Counted from the first letter of the stretch, positions 27,860-42,100 are shown. The stretch is 64,000 nucleotides of DNA from Brachypodius melanocephalos (GCA_013398615.1 VZSR01001854.1:13473881-13537880), one strand, 5' to 3'. The notes: generated by a model from the letters alone, not told the origin. A program made the numbers and translations.

Positions 27860-29510
27860 AATGAGACACCAGGAAAAGGGAGAAGAACAAAACCAAATTG
27901 TTTCTAACTCAGAAACACAACCACCATGGCCATCATGGCCATCTTTATTTATGGACTGTCAGAAAGAGCTATGAGCATTTATTTACTGACTCTGGTACAT
28001 ATATGGTCTACTTAAATTGTGGCTATACAGGAACCTTGTCATGAGTCTTTCCTAGGAGTATTGCTAAAGAGAGTTACTCCAAATGCAGAAGGCAGGTTAT
28101 TAAGAGCAGGAATTCATGTGAAAGTACAATAAAGGCAGGATATTTATTATTAGACAGATAAATCACCACAAAGAAATAGCTAAAATACTTGGGTTTGAGT
28201 CACAAAGAGACCCGAGGTGGATAAATGAAAACAGTACTTTGCAGAACAATGTGCATACACAGCTTCACCAAGTCACATGAGAGAGGACTTGAAAGAATTT
28301 CACCAAAACACCACGAAGCAAGGCATTATAGTCTTTCTAACACTTCTACACTCCATCTGTAAGGACAAAAAATACCTTCACTTTTTCAGAATGACTTGCC
28401 CAGAAGTATTCAGCAGGGAGCATAAATACTTGGTCTCCTCCTCATCTCGGTGCATTTAAACTTCCATCACCCATCACTGTACTTCCAATCTGATATCAAA
28501 GAAACCAACTTCACTGCTGTTGCAAAACAACTTCTTTTTTCCTTCCAGAGAAACTGAACTGCATCCCCAGCAGGTATAAACTGCTTTCTTAACTCAGTGG
28601 CATCAGACTCAGAGGAATGGCACAGAAATGCCCCATCTCACTCTACAAATAAATGCAGTCTCTGTTGCAGAATGTGTGAGCAGACAGTGGTCTCACACGT
28701 TTAGTTTTTGGGTCACTACTTAATACAGATTTCAATTGCTGTGTGTACTTTATCTTCAGATAGCTACTGAAAATTTATGCCTCATGAGGCCTTTCTAGGA
28801 CAGATTATCAAATTAATAATGTCTATTTATCATCTTCCATTCTGATATCATTTCAGCCTATTAAAAAGTAAGCTATTGTCTCAAACTGTAAAGATTCTAA
28901 ACTAATAAATGCACACACACAGTGCCAGCCTGAAGAAAAACAGACACTCAACATTTTTCTTCTATTTTTCTTCTTAGAAAATAAGATTTTTATCCTATTC
29001 AGTAGAGCACAACACCTCTACACATTAATATATTCAGTGTGAAATTAGAAAAATTGACCCTATAAGTGTTAGGGAGACTAAAATGTCTATATTCAAGATC
29101 AAGAGGCAGAGCTAATTAGTGTACATTTTTCAATTTCCTGTGTCTGCCAATAACCAATTAAAATATTTTTAGTTTTATAAAGCCAGCAGAAACAAAATTG
29201 AACAAGAAAAACAATGTGCAAGAGACAGTAAAAACACCTTAGCAACATAAACTGGGCAAATGGACATCACAGATTGACTGTGACTACAAAAATAATCCTG
29301 GGCTAAGTGTCAAACTAGCACTCAGAGAGCAATCAGAGCTATTCCTATCTAGACATGCCCACTTCAGTAAAACTTGCAGGACTACATTTAGCTTTACAAA
29401 TCCAACAGTTTAATGTTCTAAAGCATGCATCACTAGCATGTGAGAACTCATTCAGGAAGCACATACATGAGAAAAAAACCTAAAAGAAAATTAAGGAAAT
29501 GAGCCTGACA

Positions 29511-29543
<33 letters not shown>

Positions 29544-32140
29544 AAAGGTAGCACTAATAAATCTGCCAGTCCAAAGAAAAAGTCCTTGCCAATTTTCATG
29601 ACATGTGCAGAGCCCTGATGCTCCTCAAGAGACAAGTGACAACATTTTTTTCAAAGTGTTATCGAGATTATGCCCTGGACTGCCGTTTTCCACTTCTGTT
29701 CAGCTTTGTTCAAGTGCATTTATGCTTTGAAGGCAACAAAGAATGAGAAAGAAAAATGAAATTACATTCCTGAAGCACAGATATGACCTCTTAGCACACA
29801 GCCCTGCCTCTTTTCCAAATATGGTGGCAATAAGCAAGACGAATACAACTTTGCACGCTGGAACTGAACTGATTTGACACTGGCGGTAATTGGCAAATTT
29901 GTTTCCATTTGGTGCTTAATGAATGAGGAAAGCAAATATGTTAGATAAATCTGCAAACAGAAGGACATTTAATGAGAAGAAAACACAACACTGAGATAAA
30001 GCAGCATCCTTTCCCCCTTCAGAGATCCAGCAGGCAGCAAGCATTTTGCTTTACATTCACAGCACTGAACAACTCTTCTAGCTCAGCTGTTGTAATTAAA
30101 ACTCGTTAGTCAAGAGCCTGCTCAAACCCAAGGGTAAACACTTCCACTGGTATCAGCGGGATCTGAATGAAGGCACACACAAAGCATGCTCCAGTCACTT
30201 CCTTCACAACAATTTATTTCAATCTATTGCAGTGAATGTGTTCAGTATGACTACAGCTAAAAGTATAAAACTAATCTTCTCTATGTTCCTGAACAAGTCC
30301 AAGTCAAAAAACAATTGAAAATGCATAAAGATTCAAAAGTATATCATGTTAGTAATGGTTGTTCAATCCAGCATTTTACCATTTTTCTTTGTGAAACCGA
30401 AAGATATAAAAGCAGAATGGAACAACAATAAATACTCTTGCAGTAGACACAGATATGAATATGAAGAACATTAAGATGGCACACAGAGTTCAGGATAACA
30501 TGGATTCAGGATTAAGCCTTTTTTAAAGAGATAGCAAAAAATATATATCATAATATCACAGAAAATCTCCATCACCCTTCCCAAGCCCCCACATGCATTT
30601 ACAATTGAAAGCCTGAATCAATAAATGGGGGTTGCAGCAAGCTCAGACACTCAAGGTATGACCAGACATGCTGCCAAATCTCCTGGAAATACACTAAGAA
30701 AAGATTCCTTCCTTTTCACTTCTTTCAAGAAACTAATTCACATGAAAGAAGAAAATTTTGCAAATGTAAAGTATAAACTCTGCAGGAGTCAACTGTTAAG
30801 TAAAATTTTACAATTCCACAATTAAGATGGTAAAGTTCTGGATGAAAGGCAATTCTAGTTTTGCAGTATAGTAAAGTCATCAAGTCGAAAGAAAATTAAA
30901 AAAAAACAAAACAAAACAAAAAAAAAAAACAAACCACACTTTTGGGGAAAAGAAGATAACCAATATAAATAAAACTGTTATGTACAAAAATTATTTGGTT
31001 AAATCAAGAATCTATAAGAAAAATATCTCAAAAAGCCAAGAAAGATACATTGGAAATAAAAGAAACCTAATCCAAGTGTTCCAGGTGAATCATTTATGAA
31101 AATGGTCAAATTACAATAAAAAAACCGTAATGGCCAAAACTTATGTATTATCTCCATCTTGCATGAAATGGAAGCCACAGCAAATGAGAATAAAGAAATG
31201 AGAGGCTTATTGATAAATGGTAAAAATGTCAAAACATCTTATACACAGAGATAAATATTTTCTGACATTCAACATAGTAGTTCATGTTGATCCATCCTAA
31301 ATGGATAAGTGATTTTTGTTCTTTCTGCTCTTTTATAGTAATTTCTAAAATTACAGGTTTTCTCGAGGAATGAAGACTAATCACATTTTATTAACATTCA
31401 AGGTGGCACAAGGAAGACTCACATAATCATAAGCTGATCAGTGAGACAATGAGCTTGTCAAACAGAATAAGAAAAACACTGTGGGAGTAAATTATGATAG
31501 AATCCCAATAAAAATTGAATTAATCCACTCAAGAGTCTTGTGAAATCTGATTTCCTTCTCTGATGCTTTCTCCTCTGGATTAGTAAATCTTTTTTTTTTT
31601 TTCCCTGTGGCTTCTCATACAGCCTCAGCAATGCTGGAGATTCTAGAACACAGCACTCCTGCACAGATGTTCAACAACATCCAGATGTCACTTCCATATC
31701 TTTCTTGTCATGGGCTTCTCCAGAAAAAGCAGAAAAGTACCAGAGGCCCTTGCAGCTCGTGAGGTCATCCTCTTCCTGAAGTTATGCCATGTCATCTCAA
31801 ACTTCCATCCACATTTTCCTCTGCTGGCCTTGACTTCTCACACACAGCACTCAAGGTCCCCCCAGCTGGCAATGGCCTCGCAATATTTGACACCTGTCTG
31901 CCTCTGATGCATGCAGGCCAAGGATGTTTCTGAGTATGATTTTTCAGTCCAGATGAGTTTGTGAGGTTATTAAGCTATTTATTTAGCAAGCTGTTGTTGG
32001 ATACAACTTTATCCTGCAATATCAGCTCAACCAAAATGCTAATCCTGTAGTTCATAACTGTGGCTAGCCAAATATTTAATACTTTTTTGTTGCTGCAACA
32101 CTTGTGTCAAAGTACATGCCTCCAGGTTTTATATTTTGGC

Positions 32141-32200
32141 AGATATTGCATCTACTGTACAGTATTCACTCTAGATATTACATCTACTGTACAGTATTAA
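32141..32200. repeat. 32-bp tandem duplication
   Basis: Two copies of a 32-bp unit, 'agatattgcatctactgtac' then 'agtattcactct', start at 32141 and 32173. They differ at one base (gca/aca). It is a simple local duplication in intron sequence with no coding potential. Confidence 0.9.
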
Positions 32201-35200
32201 GAGCCATGCAAATTCTATGTGGTCTTGTTACCATTTCATTGTTCAATATATTAATCTTCTGTTTCTTTTCAAGATTAACTTGAAATTAAATTTAAACTTT
32301 GCTGTTACATCTCCTCCAAAAAAAACCCCAACAATGGAAATGGGCTTAAAACCAGAAATTTTAGACAGTTCAAAGTTTTTGTGGTCTCCTGCTGCAACTA
32401 ATCAACTTGGGGACATAAAGTTTGCTTGAGTTGTTGGAGGTGAGATGAAAGAAAGGTCAGCGGGAGAAGGTAAAGGGTCAAATGAATCCATAGTCTGGAT
32501 ATTTTCTTTTTTTTATTATTATTATTAAGAAAATAAACTGCAATGACAGTGAGAAAAGTTCTATTTTACCCCTAATAATGGGGTCCTTTCTCTTTTGTTT
32601 TTACTCTGAGTCAACTTCAGGGCTCCGGTGATGATGCACCTTGGCAGCTACTCTAATTAAAATGCCAAGATATTAAATCAGCAAAAGAAAAGGAAGGACT
32701 TTTGTGGAGTTACTGAACTGACTAGTGTCACTCTGCAACAAGACTAGTATCAGCATAGGTGCAAAGAAGGAGAAAGCTGTAGAATGGAACCATGCATGAG
32801 CAGGAGAGGTATGAACCTTTAAAAAATATGCAGGAACTTGTCAGCAAGGTAGGAAAGACAAACAGTAGGGGGAAAAAGACCTCCTTCTTTCTGCAGCAGT
32901 AAGACAATAATTTCTTACAGATTTAGCATTTAACCACACATTAGATTAGATTAGCCCAGTTCAATCAGTGGAAGGACAGACATTGATTACCCTGAGCCAA
33001 GTGTTAAATGAGCAGTGATACCCAGGTGGATGTTCAAAGAACAGAGTACCAATTCCCTCTGCCTGTATATTCTCCCTGCACATGTAGCCCTCAGAGCACC
33101 TTATTAACAAGAAGTTCTCAGATTCCCCTGCTGGGAGCAGACAACAGCAAGAAGCAAACCTGTGTAGTTATTTATACCTCTATTAGAGATCCTTAAGCCA
33201 CTGTTAATGAATCTTTAATTTGCCTTTCTGTTATTATGGCAAGTAGTGGTAATGGTTCAAATTAACGCTCCCAAACACACATCTAATTAAGTGAGAAGCC
33301 ATACTGTTGCAGTTCTTCATCAGTGAGATAAGGAGTGACTGAGGCAATAATCCACCTCAAAGCAAGTTATAATCCTAAAAAGCAAGTTTAATTAACTTGC
33401 AGGAGAATGTTTAGGAGAAAGCCACCACTATTAGGATACTCTATGTTAAAAAAAAAAAAAAAGGTATGTCTAAATATATATCAGCCAATTAAAAATAAAA
33501 TTGGATAGCTTTGAGACCTGTTTCTGATATTAATGATATCATTTTAAAGTATAGCTCAGCTAGATAACTTGGACTAAGTAAAAAAAAATTCCACATTTTA
33601 GGAACAAACTCAATCCCGGCTGCCACAATTTCAACAGAAGGAATGGGAAAAGATTCATTTTCCCTTTAAAAATAGACATAATTCTTCTTGCATGGTTTGA
33701 ATAAAACCACTAAAAAAATTAAAAATCACAAAAAAAAAAAAATTGCCCTAAATGACTGGCTTTTAGACATGCTTTTTGTCAACTCTCATTTAGCCAAAAT
33801 GGAGCCAAAATCACTTTTATCGATTTTTGATTTATCAAAACTAGAGCTGCTATGTGTTACATACATTTTCAGGAGATGAGGAGGGAAAAAAGGCAATGCA
33901 CAATTTGCCTGGGCAATTCACAGACCATTGTATCCTTTCTCTAATCTGGTCTTCTCCCTCTTCAACTGATCTTTCCAAAGAAACATATGGCACAGAACTT
34001 TCACACAGCAAAGAAGACAAGGTTGTCCTGGAGAAATCCATGAATCTTTATGCCTGTTTGTATTTCAAAATACAGAAATCACCATAATATTTTATTAAAT
34101 GCTAAATCAGTCCACCAAGTAACACACAGAGAAATATTTCATCTGAATATTTTATTAGAATTTATCAGAATAAGATAAACAAGCAGTCTCTCATTTCCTT
34201 GAGCTTACTGAGGAGCTAATGCCCTGAGAGTAATCCTTTGCTGGTGCCACTTAATTGTGAAAGTAAATTCTGCCCTGCCATATGGGTTGGCTTTTCTCTA
34301 AGAAAACAAATTAATTCCCAAGAAGGTTTCAGATTGCAATAGAACTCATTTATTTTTATCTGCCAAGTCACATACAATATTAAGAACAATGCCTGGGGCA
34401 AATTTTAAAGATACAGTTTCATGGGAGCATGGATTTCATGATTAATGTGAAGGCACGCACTAGCAGCAATCTGTGAATGGAGTGGTACCATTGCTGCTGA
34501 TGGTGTAAGGAAACTGAGACAAGGCTACAAGACTCCAGCTGAATCAACTCAATACCTATAGGAGAACTGGATGTTTAGCAGAACAAAAAGAAATTATCAG
34601 CCAGTTATAACCTTCTCACAAGGGGTGGAAGACAACCTGTGGAAGCTGAGGGCGGGGACATGGGACATTCACAATTGTAAACAATCTATTGTTGCACAGC
34701 AACAGAATACCCATGGACATCAGAAGACCACCTTTATTTCCCAAACTGGACAAGCAAGACTAATCTTAGCAATATAGGACAAACTTCCCAGTCATTGCCT
34801 ACTATGGGGAATACTACAGAATAAAGTCCCTTGCATATTTTTAGAAACATCTATACCAAAATTATTTGTTCTTATTTTGTTTGCCTCAGCAAAATGTGAC
34901 AAAATTCATTGTTTCTTGACTAAATTACACATGGACAACTTAAACTATCTAGTTTTCTGTCAACACTGCTGTTCCATTTATATTGCTATGTCCTGTTCTA
35001 GATGTACCTGTTTATGGATTTATGGGCAGGTGCTGTGAACACACTCACCCCCTGTTATCCTGCACTACAATTCCAACCCTCTTCTAATCTGCCTTTTAGC
35101 AGTCCTTCCTTACATTTCTAACTAATTTCATTAAACCTTGTTCAAGCATATATAAACAGAATAGTACACACTAGCGCAATTTAAAGTCTCCAAAGAGCCT

Positions 35201-35661
35201 TGTGCAAAGAGATCAAAATTTCTCAATCACTCTGGGAGACACCTTGTGGGGTATCATAGGATCATATCTGTCTTTCCACACAGCTGCATAACATTGGCAA
35301 CTCCCAACAGGAATGTAGTCTGATCCCAGCTGGGATCTTTGCTACCATTCTCAATAAGACAAATCACATATATCTTTAGAGCCTGTAGAACTTCATAAAT
35401 GTAAAAGGGTCACCTGCCATTAATATCAGTAATGGAAAGGGGATTTAAAACTTTATAATAGTGTCAAACTTTCACAATAGTATTTTGTTAGATTTCTAAG
35501 ACAGAGGAATTTGGGAAGACTTCATTAAATCCATTAAGGTGGAAAAAATCAATTATGAACATAAAATGAGCCAGAATACAGATTCTGGCTGTGAAAAACC
35601 ATTCATCTAGTTTAGAACACCTCCAACTTATTACTAAAACAGAATCCTGAAGAGGCAAGGA

Positions 35662-36771
35662 TGGGGTGGGCTGACCCTGCTTGAAGACCAGGTTCTCATC
35701 AAAACTGCTCTATCATTCAACTGCCCTCAACTGGGCAGGAAAAGAAAATATAACAAAAGGTCCATGAGTTGAGATAAGGACTGGGAGAGATCACTCATTG
35801 ATTACCTTCATGGGCAAAATAGAAACAGCTTAAATTCATTAATTAAATTTGTTATCGATCAAGATCAGAGTACAATAAGTGAATTAAAAGAAATCTTGAA
35901 AACACCTTTCCTCCCCATTCCTCCCTCCTTCCCAGGCTTGACTTTATTCCTGATTCTTTACCTCCTCCCTGCCAGCGGCACAGGGGGACAGGGAAATGGG
36001 GGTTATGGGCAGTTCATCACACGTTGTTTCTGCCATTATTCCATCTCAGGAAGAGGTGTCATTCCCCTGTTTCAGCATGGGATGCCCTCCGATGGAAGAC
36101 AGCCCTCCAGGGATTTCTCCAACATGGATCCTTCTCACAGTCTGCAGTTTTCCACTGCAGACTGCTCCAGAATGGATCCCTTCAACAGGGTGCAGTCCCT
36201 CAGGAAGAGACTGCTGGTTCCTCCACAGGGTCACAAGTCCTGCCAGCAAACCTGCTCCAGGTGGGCTCTTCTCTCCATGGAGCCACAGGTCCTGCCAGGG
36301 TGAGCTTCCCACAGGGTCACAGCCTCCCTTGGGCATTCCCCTGCTCCAGCATGGGTCTTCTCCATGGGCTGCAGGTGGATCTCTACATATCTATGGATCT
36401 CCATGGGCTGCAGGGACACAGCTGCTTCACCATGGTCTGCCTCAGGGGAATTTGAGAGCCAACATCTGCAGCATCTCCTCCCCTATCTTCTCCATTGACT
36501 TTGGTGTCTGCAAGGCTGTTTCTCTCAGGTTTTTTCACTCCTTTCTTCTGTGGACATAATTATTTGTGCTCAATAATTTTTATACCTTCTTAGATTTTTA
36601 TCATAGAGGCATCACCATTGCTGATGGGCTCAGTCTTGGCCAGCAGCACATCCATCTTGGATCCAGCTGGCATTGGCTCTGCCAGACATGGGGGAATCTC
36701 CCAGCAGCTTCTCACAGAAGCCACCTCTGTAGCCCCCTTCCATACCAGAGGCTTGCCATGCAAACCCAGCA
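35662..36771 (-). mobile_element. Solo LTR, avian ERVL-type, about 1.1 kb
   Basis: Read on the minus strand it begins TGCTGGGTTTGCATGGCAAG, contains the recognisable 'gccaatgccagctggatcc', 'cccatggagatccatag' and 'acctgtggctccatg' modules, then the 'cttgggaaggagggaggaat' region, and ends 'ggtcagcccacccca' at 35662. This is the order of a widespread avian ERVL-type LTR. The middle holds degenerate repeated units of about 50-60 bp built on 'tgctccag..tgg'. These keep several overlapping frames open (up to 187 codons on +, 96 on -), which are by-products of the repeat and not genes. The polyadenylation-signal position appears mutated (AACAAA in 'gataacaaatt'). Confidence 0.85.
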
Positions 36772-39081
36772 CTCCTGTTCTTGTGTGGATGCTGACAATA
36801 AATAATAATATGAGTACTTCTCTTGGCAGTGTATAGAGTAATATAAGATATTTGTACCTTTGTCATATGCCCCACTGCCCATTTTCTGTCTCTGCCAGTG
36901 ACTGGGTAGCAAAGAGAAATCCATGCTACAGAAGGCTACAAATTATCATTTTCACAACTGAACAGGAACTTTTCACTGTTCAGATCTTACTGAAATCACA
37001 TTACACATGGTTATTAGTTTTTCAGTATTGAAGTGATAGTACAAGAAGACAATAAGTAAAAAAAATTGAAATATTCTAAGAGAAAAAACTACATGTCAAA
37101 AGATTCTTCATCAGGAAGAATGAATTAACAGATCATTCTCTTTGCTGTCTTTATAAGACCACAGTTGTTGCTTAGGACAGAAAATTAATTCTTTGAACGG
37201 TTCTTTGAATATGTGAGTCCAGTGAGGCAGATGTTCAAGAAACTTGTACTAAAATTTTGTCCACAGGCCATAGCACAAGTATGGTAATATTAATTCACTG
37301 TTCAGATGGCTCTCAGTGAAAGGTAACTAAAAACAGTACATTAATGGGGAAAAAAGCATCAACATGACTAGTTCAGACTGTGCAAGGCTGCAGAAACCAT
37401 TCCTGCAAATAAGGAGAAAACTTGACATGACAGTCCCAGTGAATGGATTCAGTCTTCCTGCAGTGGGGACTACATGCAGAAGGTGTGTAAGCAGTAAGAT
37501 TATCAGTATGATCAGATTATCAGAAAATCTCCATGGCCAAACACAGCAACACTGGAAAGGTTAAAATTTAGAATGGAAATGCAGAATAAGGAAAGAGAAA
37601 ATTAATATTTTTGATGAACAAATAACAGCCAACTATACTGAATTATGTAAAACAAAATTGCTGTTGTAATTTTAATAATCCTGAATATTTTTATTTTTTA
37701 ATTTTAGTCAGAACCAGAGATATAAAGCTCTGAAGCATCACTTATGGGAAAAAGTAATCTTTTGAGGTAGCAGATCTTTTGCCAAAAGCAGAATTAACAG
37801 CTGATTTTTTGTAGCCACTGCTTATTTAACAAAATGATCCAAAGTTCATCCCCTAGTGATTCAAAAAGCTTCACTAAAAGCACCAGTTTAAATGAGTTTA
37901 TTTTTTCTCAGATTTGGACTCCAGATTAACAGTATGGAGAAAAAAATAAGAGAGGAAGGAGGGAAAAGTATTCTTTTTTCTTTTTTTTTTTTTGAACAGA
38001 TATTGGGATATCTGTACAGACTGCACTGATGCAAAACACATTTCCGTGGGTCTGGGACCTGGGGAGAAGCCCAAACAATTTTATGGTGACAGTCCTTACA
38101 GAGTAGCAGGGGTTGATTGTTTCATTGGGTAGCTTACAGAATTGAAAAATCAACATCAAGGCACAGAATACCTCACTTCATGTGGGCCAAAGATATACAA
38201 ATATGTATACACACACACACCTATTCCCACACTCAGAAAGTTTTCCCCTGTAGATAGGCAGCTTCCACTGGCCCATGGAAAAAGTTTTCTTTCAGTGCAT
38301 TTTATGACTGTATTTTGAACCTCATTTTCAGCTAAGAAGCTAACTGGGAAACAGAAATATATTCCAATGCTAAACCTAACAGATAAGTGAAGTAACTAGA
38401 ACTTTGTTAATTCAAAAGTAAAATATATTCAGAAGGCAGGTGTGAATAATAAGTTTAGATGGTTAATTTTTTTTTTTTTTGGGCAAACCAAGATGTTTTA
38501 CTACATCTCATATGCTGAGGAAAAAAAAATAGTGCTCAAGGACTGTCACTGCTTCACTGTTGACATCTAAGACAATGCCACTGTTGATCACAGCTGGGAG
38601 AGTGCTCTCCTATTGTGCAAACAGTGACTATCACAAACTTTACCACTAATTCTGCAGTCTTTAAACAGATCACTCCTGGCATTGTAGTGAATAATTAGAA
38701 ACATCCCAACACAAAAAGCCACACTGTGTAGCCAAATTTGGGATCATCCCAAGCTTCATGCAAGGGTAAATTTTGTCACACTGCCATGCAGCACCTGCTT
38801 GTTCTACCATATGCACATAAAGATTGTGTACTCCAGGACAGTCCTCTTAAAAATTAGGAAAGTGTAAGCTAAAATAAACCTTGATACCAGGCAGGCAGTT
38901 CATCCTGTAACTCCAGTCAGGGATAAGAGAAATAAACACACATAAGATTGAGCTTAGTGGGTCTAGAAGGCAGGGGAGTCACACAAGAGCACACTGATAT
39001 TGGAATTTGGCTAAATATTGCTTATCAACAAAGAACAATATCCAGTCTGGTGCAACACAAAAAATGAAACAGATTTCTCAC

Positions 39082-39181
39082 CTTGCTCCAGCAATAAGCT
39101 CTTTTTGTCCTGGGTCAAATGTTAACTGCGAGAAGTCGACAGCATCTTCTGCTTTGAACACGTGTAGCCAAGGGGCAATTT
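39082..39181 (-). CDS. SEMA5A: SEMA5A second coding exon: start of the sema domain
   Basis: The exon is 100 nt and joins the first coding exon in phase 1 and the third in phase 2. The acceptor is tgtttttag|AAATTG and the donor GCAAG|GTGAGA. With the split codon it reads E-IAPWLHVFKAEDA, then VDFSQLTFDPGQKEL, then IAGA-R. VDFSQLTFDPGQKEL is the diagnostic SEMA5A segment at the beginning of the seven-bladed beta-propeller, and PWL..F.A..AVDFSQLTFDPGQKEL..GAR agrees with the vertebrate protein with only conservative changes elsewhere. The coding part is too short to stand out as an open frame; the splice sites and family match define it. Its length is not a multiple of three, so skipping it would shift the frame. 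Confidence 0.95.
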
Positions 39182-42100
39182 CTAAAAACAATCAAGAAAT
39201 ACAACTTTTACTATAAAATTTTTAGGTGTAGTGTATCAGGTAGCCACCATTAAATCTGCAGATATCTTGTGTGGGTCTGCAAGTTTTCTCCTTATGGTCC
39301 TCTAAGGAAACATAGGAGACTTTCACCACCATGCCATTTAATTTATAACACAGGCCTGTAAAATATAGAGGGCAGCCACCTGATACACACTTGAACTAAG
39401 TATCCATATTTTGTTCTGAATTGTTTTTCCTCCTTGGGTAAAGCAGAAAGCACCACAGTAGAACTGCAATTCACTGGCACATACTCAAACAAAGTTAGAT
39501 TAAATTTCCATGCATTGAAAGCAGCTGAGTACTAGAGGGTTTTTTTTAGTTAGCTATTTAGTTATTTATTTTCTTTACAAAAGGATCTGATTAAGTGAAA
39601 AGCAATGGGGAAAACAAGCAAATTTGACTTTTCATCATTTTCACAATAAAAATGTTGAGAAATGAGGGATGAAAAAGGAAAAATGCTTGACATTCATTGA
39701 ACTTTTTTTTTCATCTGCCTTTCTCAGACCAATTTAGTGCTACATTAAGCAGGGCAGACAAACATGTGAGTTGCTGAAAATCAGCAAGGAGAGTAACTTG
39801 TATTCAGAATGTAAACTTGTTCCTACTTTCAAACTTAAGCACACATAAACAGTGGCAAATCAAACCCTTAAAAATTTTCATTAGTAGTAGTCCTTTTTTT
39901 CATTCACATCACTATCTGGACATTCAACAGTTTGACTAGATAAACACAATATTGTGGGAACAGAGCATAATTTTTTTTTAATTTTTACCTTTTTAAAATA
40001 GACACATAGAATATATAAAATTACTGTAACAATAGAAATGGTAGAAATGTCTCTCTAATGTCTCTCTAGCAAGCTATAGGAAAACCTCATTCTCTAGCAT
40101 TCCACAATTCTCAGGACATTGATTGAAACTTGCCTTTTTTTTTTTTTTTCTTTTTTTTTTTTAAGTGTGGTCACAAAAGAAGAGTTTGGAACCTATGCAA
40201 AAAGTAAAGAGGGCTCTGTGTGTATGGCACAAAGTGCTGTGGGACTGCCTATTTGAAGATTGCAGGAGTGGAACTGTCACTTGAAAGACCGAAGGCGAGC
40301 ACATGGCCATGACCATTTAGAACATGGAGTCAAAACCAACCGCCCTGAGGGTGCTGCAGAAGTGCTGGTTTTGATATTGGTATCATTTGCTCAGGTTAAC
40401 AACGTTCATTCTAAGCTCTCTTCTTCACTTATGAGCATATTTTTGCTTTTGCAAATGTCTCAGTTGAAATAATCCATGTCTGGTACCTGTTTCAGGATGA
40501 TTTGTTCCTAATTTAAAGTTTTAGCACAAGTGGGCTATCCATTCCTAAGGAATGGGCCCAGGAGAAAAATGTTATTCTGTGTCAAAACGTGTTCAGCCAT
40601 TGCAGACACTCATTAAATGCAGTATGCAGAAGCTGTATCATCATATACTTTGGAAAAAACAGATGGAACTGTGAAGCAGAATCATTTGGGTGTCAGAAAA
40701 GTAACTTCTGCATTTCTTATGTCAACCCTGTATGCACCTGGGCAATTTCAGGCTCACAACAGCCAGTTTGTGCATGTTCTGCAGTACTTGGAGCTAAATT
40801 CACTGTTGATTTCCATCTGCACTGGATGGGTGCTCAAACCAGGATTCAAACATTGGGATGGAAAGGGGACGTGGTCACATATTGGATAACTGTGATTACA
40901 GCTGCAGATGCTGTGTAGAGAACCCAGCAGGATTCTGAGGGAGGAAAAACACTCGTACACATTACAGGCCTGTATAGCCTCATACATACTTACTTATCTA
41001 TTTTTATTTAAATATATAAGTATATAAGGCTACACAGGGAAGCATAAAAGAGATGTTTCTTAAGTTTTCTTAAGTACTTGATTTTGCAGCCTTAACTTTT
41101 CAATCATGCATTTCATATGAAATAATCAATTGCAAAGTTCTAAAAAGTTAAGAAATTAGGTAGGACATGAAGATGAGGAAATCCACAGGTAAATCATGAA
41201 GAATCTCACTTACTGGTGAAAGAAGGAAAAATATAAAATAAGAAAAAGAACAAAACAAAAATAAATCCAGATTCACTGTGGAAACATCAGTCTCTGAAAG
41301 AGAGACAAGGAAAGCAGGTGAAAATGGAATTACCTCAGCTCTATATTGGTAGGTCAAGTGAGACCTTTGGTCTTCTGAAAGAAGAGGAAAGGAGTGGCTC
41401 CCCACAGCATGGGAGGCCAGGGACAGTTCAGCACACAGGAGGGCTGCAGTGCCAGAAAGCCACAGGGGAGACTGAGATTCAAAGAGTTGGTTCTCCTCCA
41501 CTTGTCCTGCTGTCTCACAACACACAATAAAGCTTCGAGGTACGGCAAGCAGGTGATTGAGACCACTTCCAGGTCTGGAGCAAGGGAGCAGGGGCCAGGC
41601 AGGGCAAGGCAAGCCCAGGCTAGACAACAAGAGCAAGGACTTGCTAAGAAATATCTCTGAAATCCGATTCCCCTCCACAACATAAATTATTTTATCTTGT
41701 CTTTGTTGCATTCAGCAGTGATCATGCTTGAGGGAATAAGGTCAGGAAGAGCAAATGGCTGCTAGAGCTCTTCTTTTTCAGAAAACACTCTGAAACTGTA
41801 TCTCTTGTGTGTCACAGTGGCAGCATGTGTCACACAGAAGTAAGCATTTATGAGATAAAGCTATAACTTCAGGACACTACTGTAAGGGAAAATGAACAAA
41901 AAAACAGTGCCTGGAAAAAAAAAAAAAGGCAATCCAACCCCATGTACACTGCAAAAGCAAAAGCTTATGTAACTAATTAACAGAATAATTAAATTTCTTT
42001 CCACCAAAACAGTGAAATCTAGCTGAAAACCCATAGGTGATACAAGATTTTTAGTTTTGCTATTAATTATCTCCTTAGAATCAAAAAACTCATAATTAGC

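Larger units (their letters stand above)
26587..39081 (-). other. SEMA5A: SEMA5A intron between second and third coding exons
   Basis: The intron is 12,495 bp and is bounded by GTGAGA at 39081 and aaccccag at 26587. The main feature is the ERVL-type LTR at 35662-36771. Other contents are homopolymer runs (T32 at 27827-27858, A28 at 29514-29541), a 32-bp tandem duplication at 32141-32200 and a homeodomain-like palindrome at 33382-33400. A stretch at about 34450-34850 is less AT-rich than its surroundings and contains an AATAAA; I could not assign it to a repeat family. No further exon is supported. Confidence 0.85.

Noticed and set aside
35996..36559. 187-codon plus-strand open frame and its overlapping partners
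   Set aside because: It lies wholly inside the ERVL-type LTR and reads its internal repeats; not a gene.
41148..41711. 187-codon minus-strand open frame as a possible SEMA5A or other exon
   Set aside because: No resemblance to SEMA5A or any family I know, and no consensus splice boundaries in phase.
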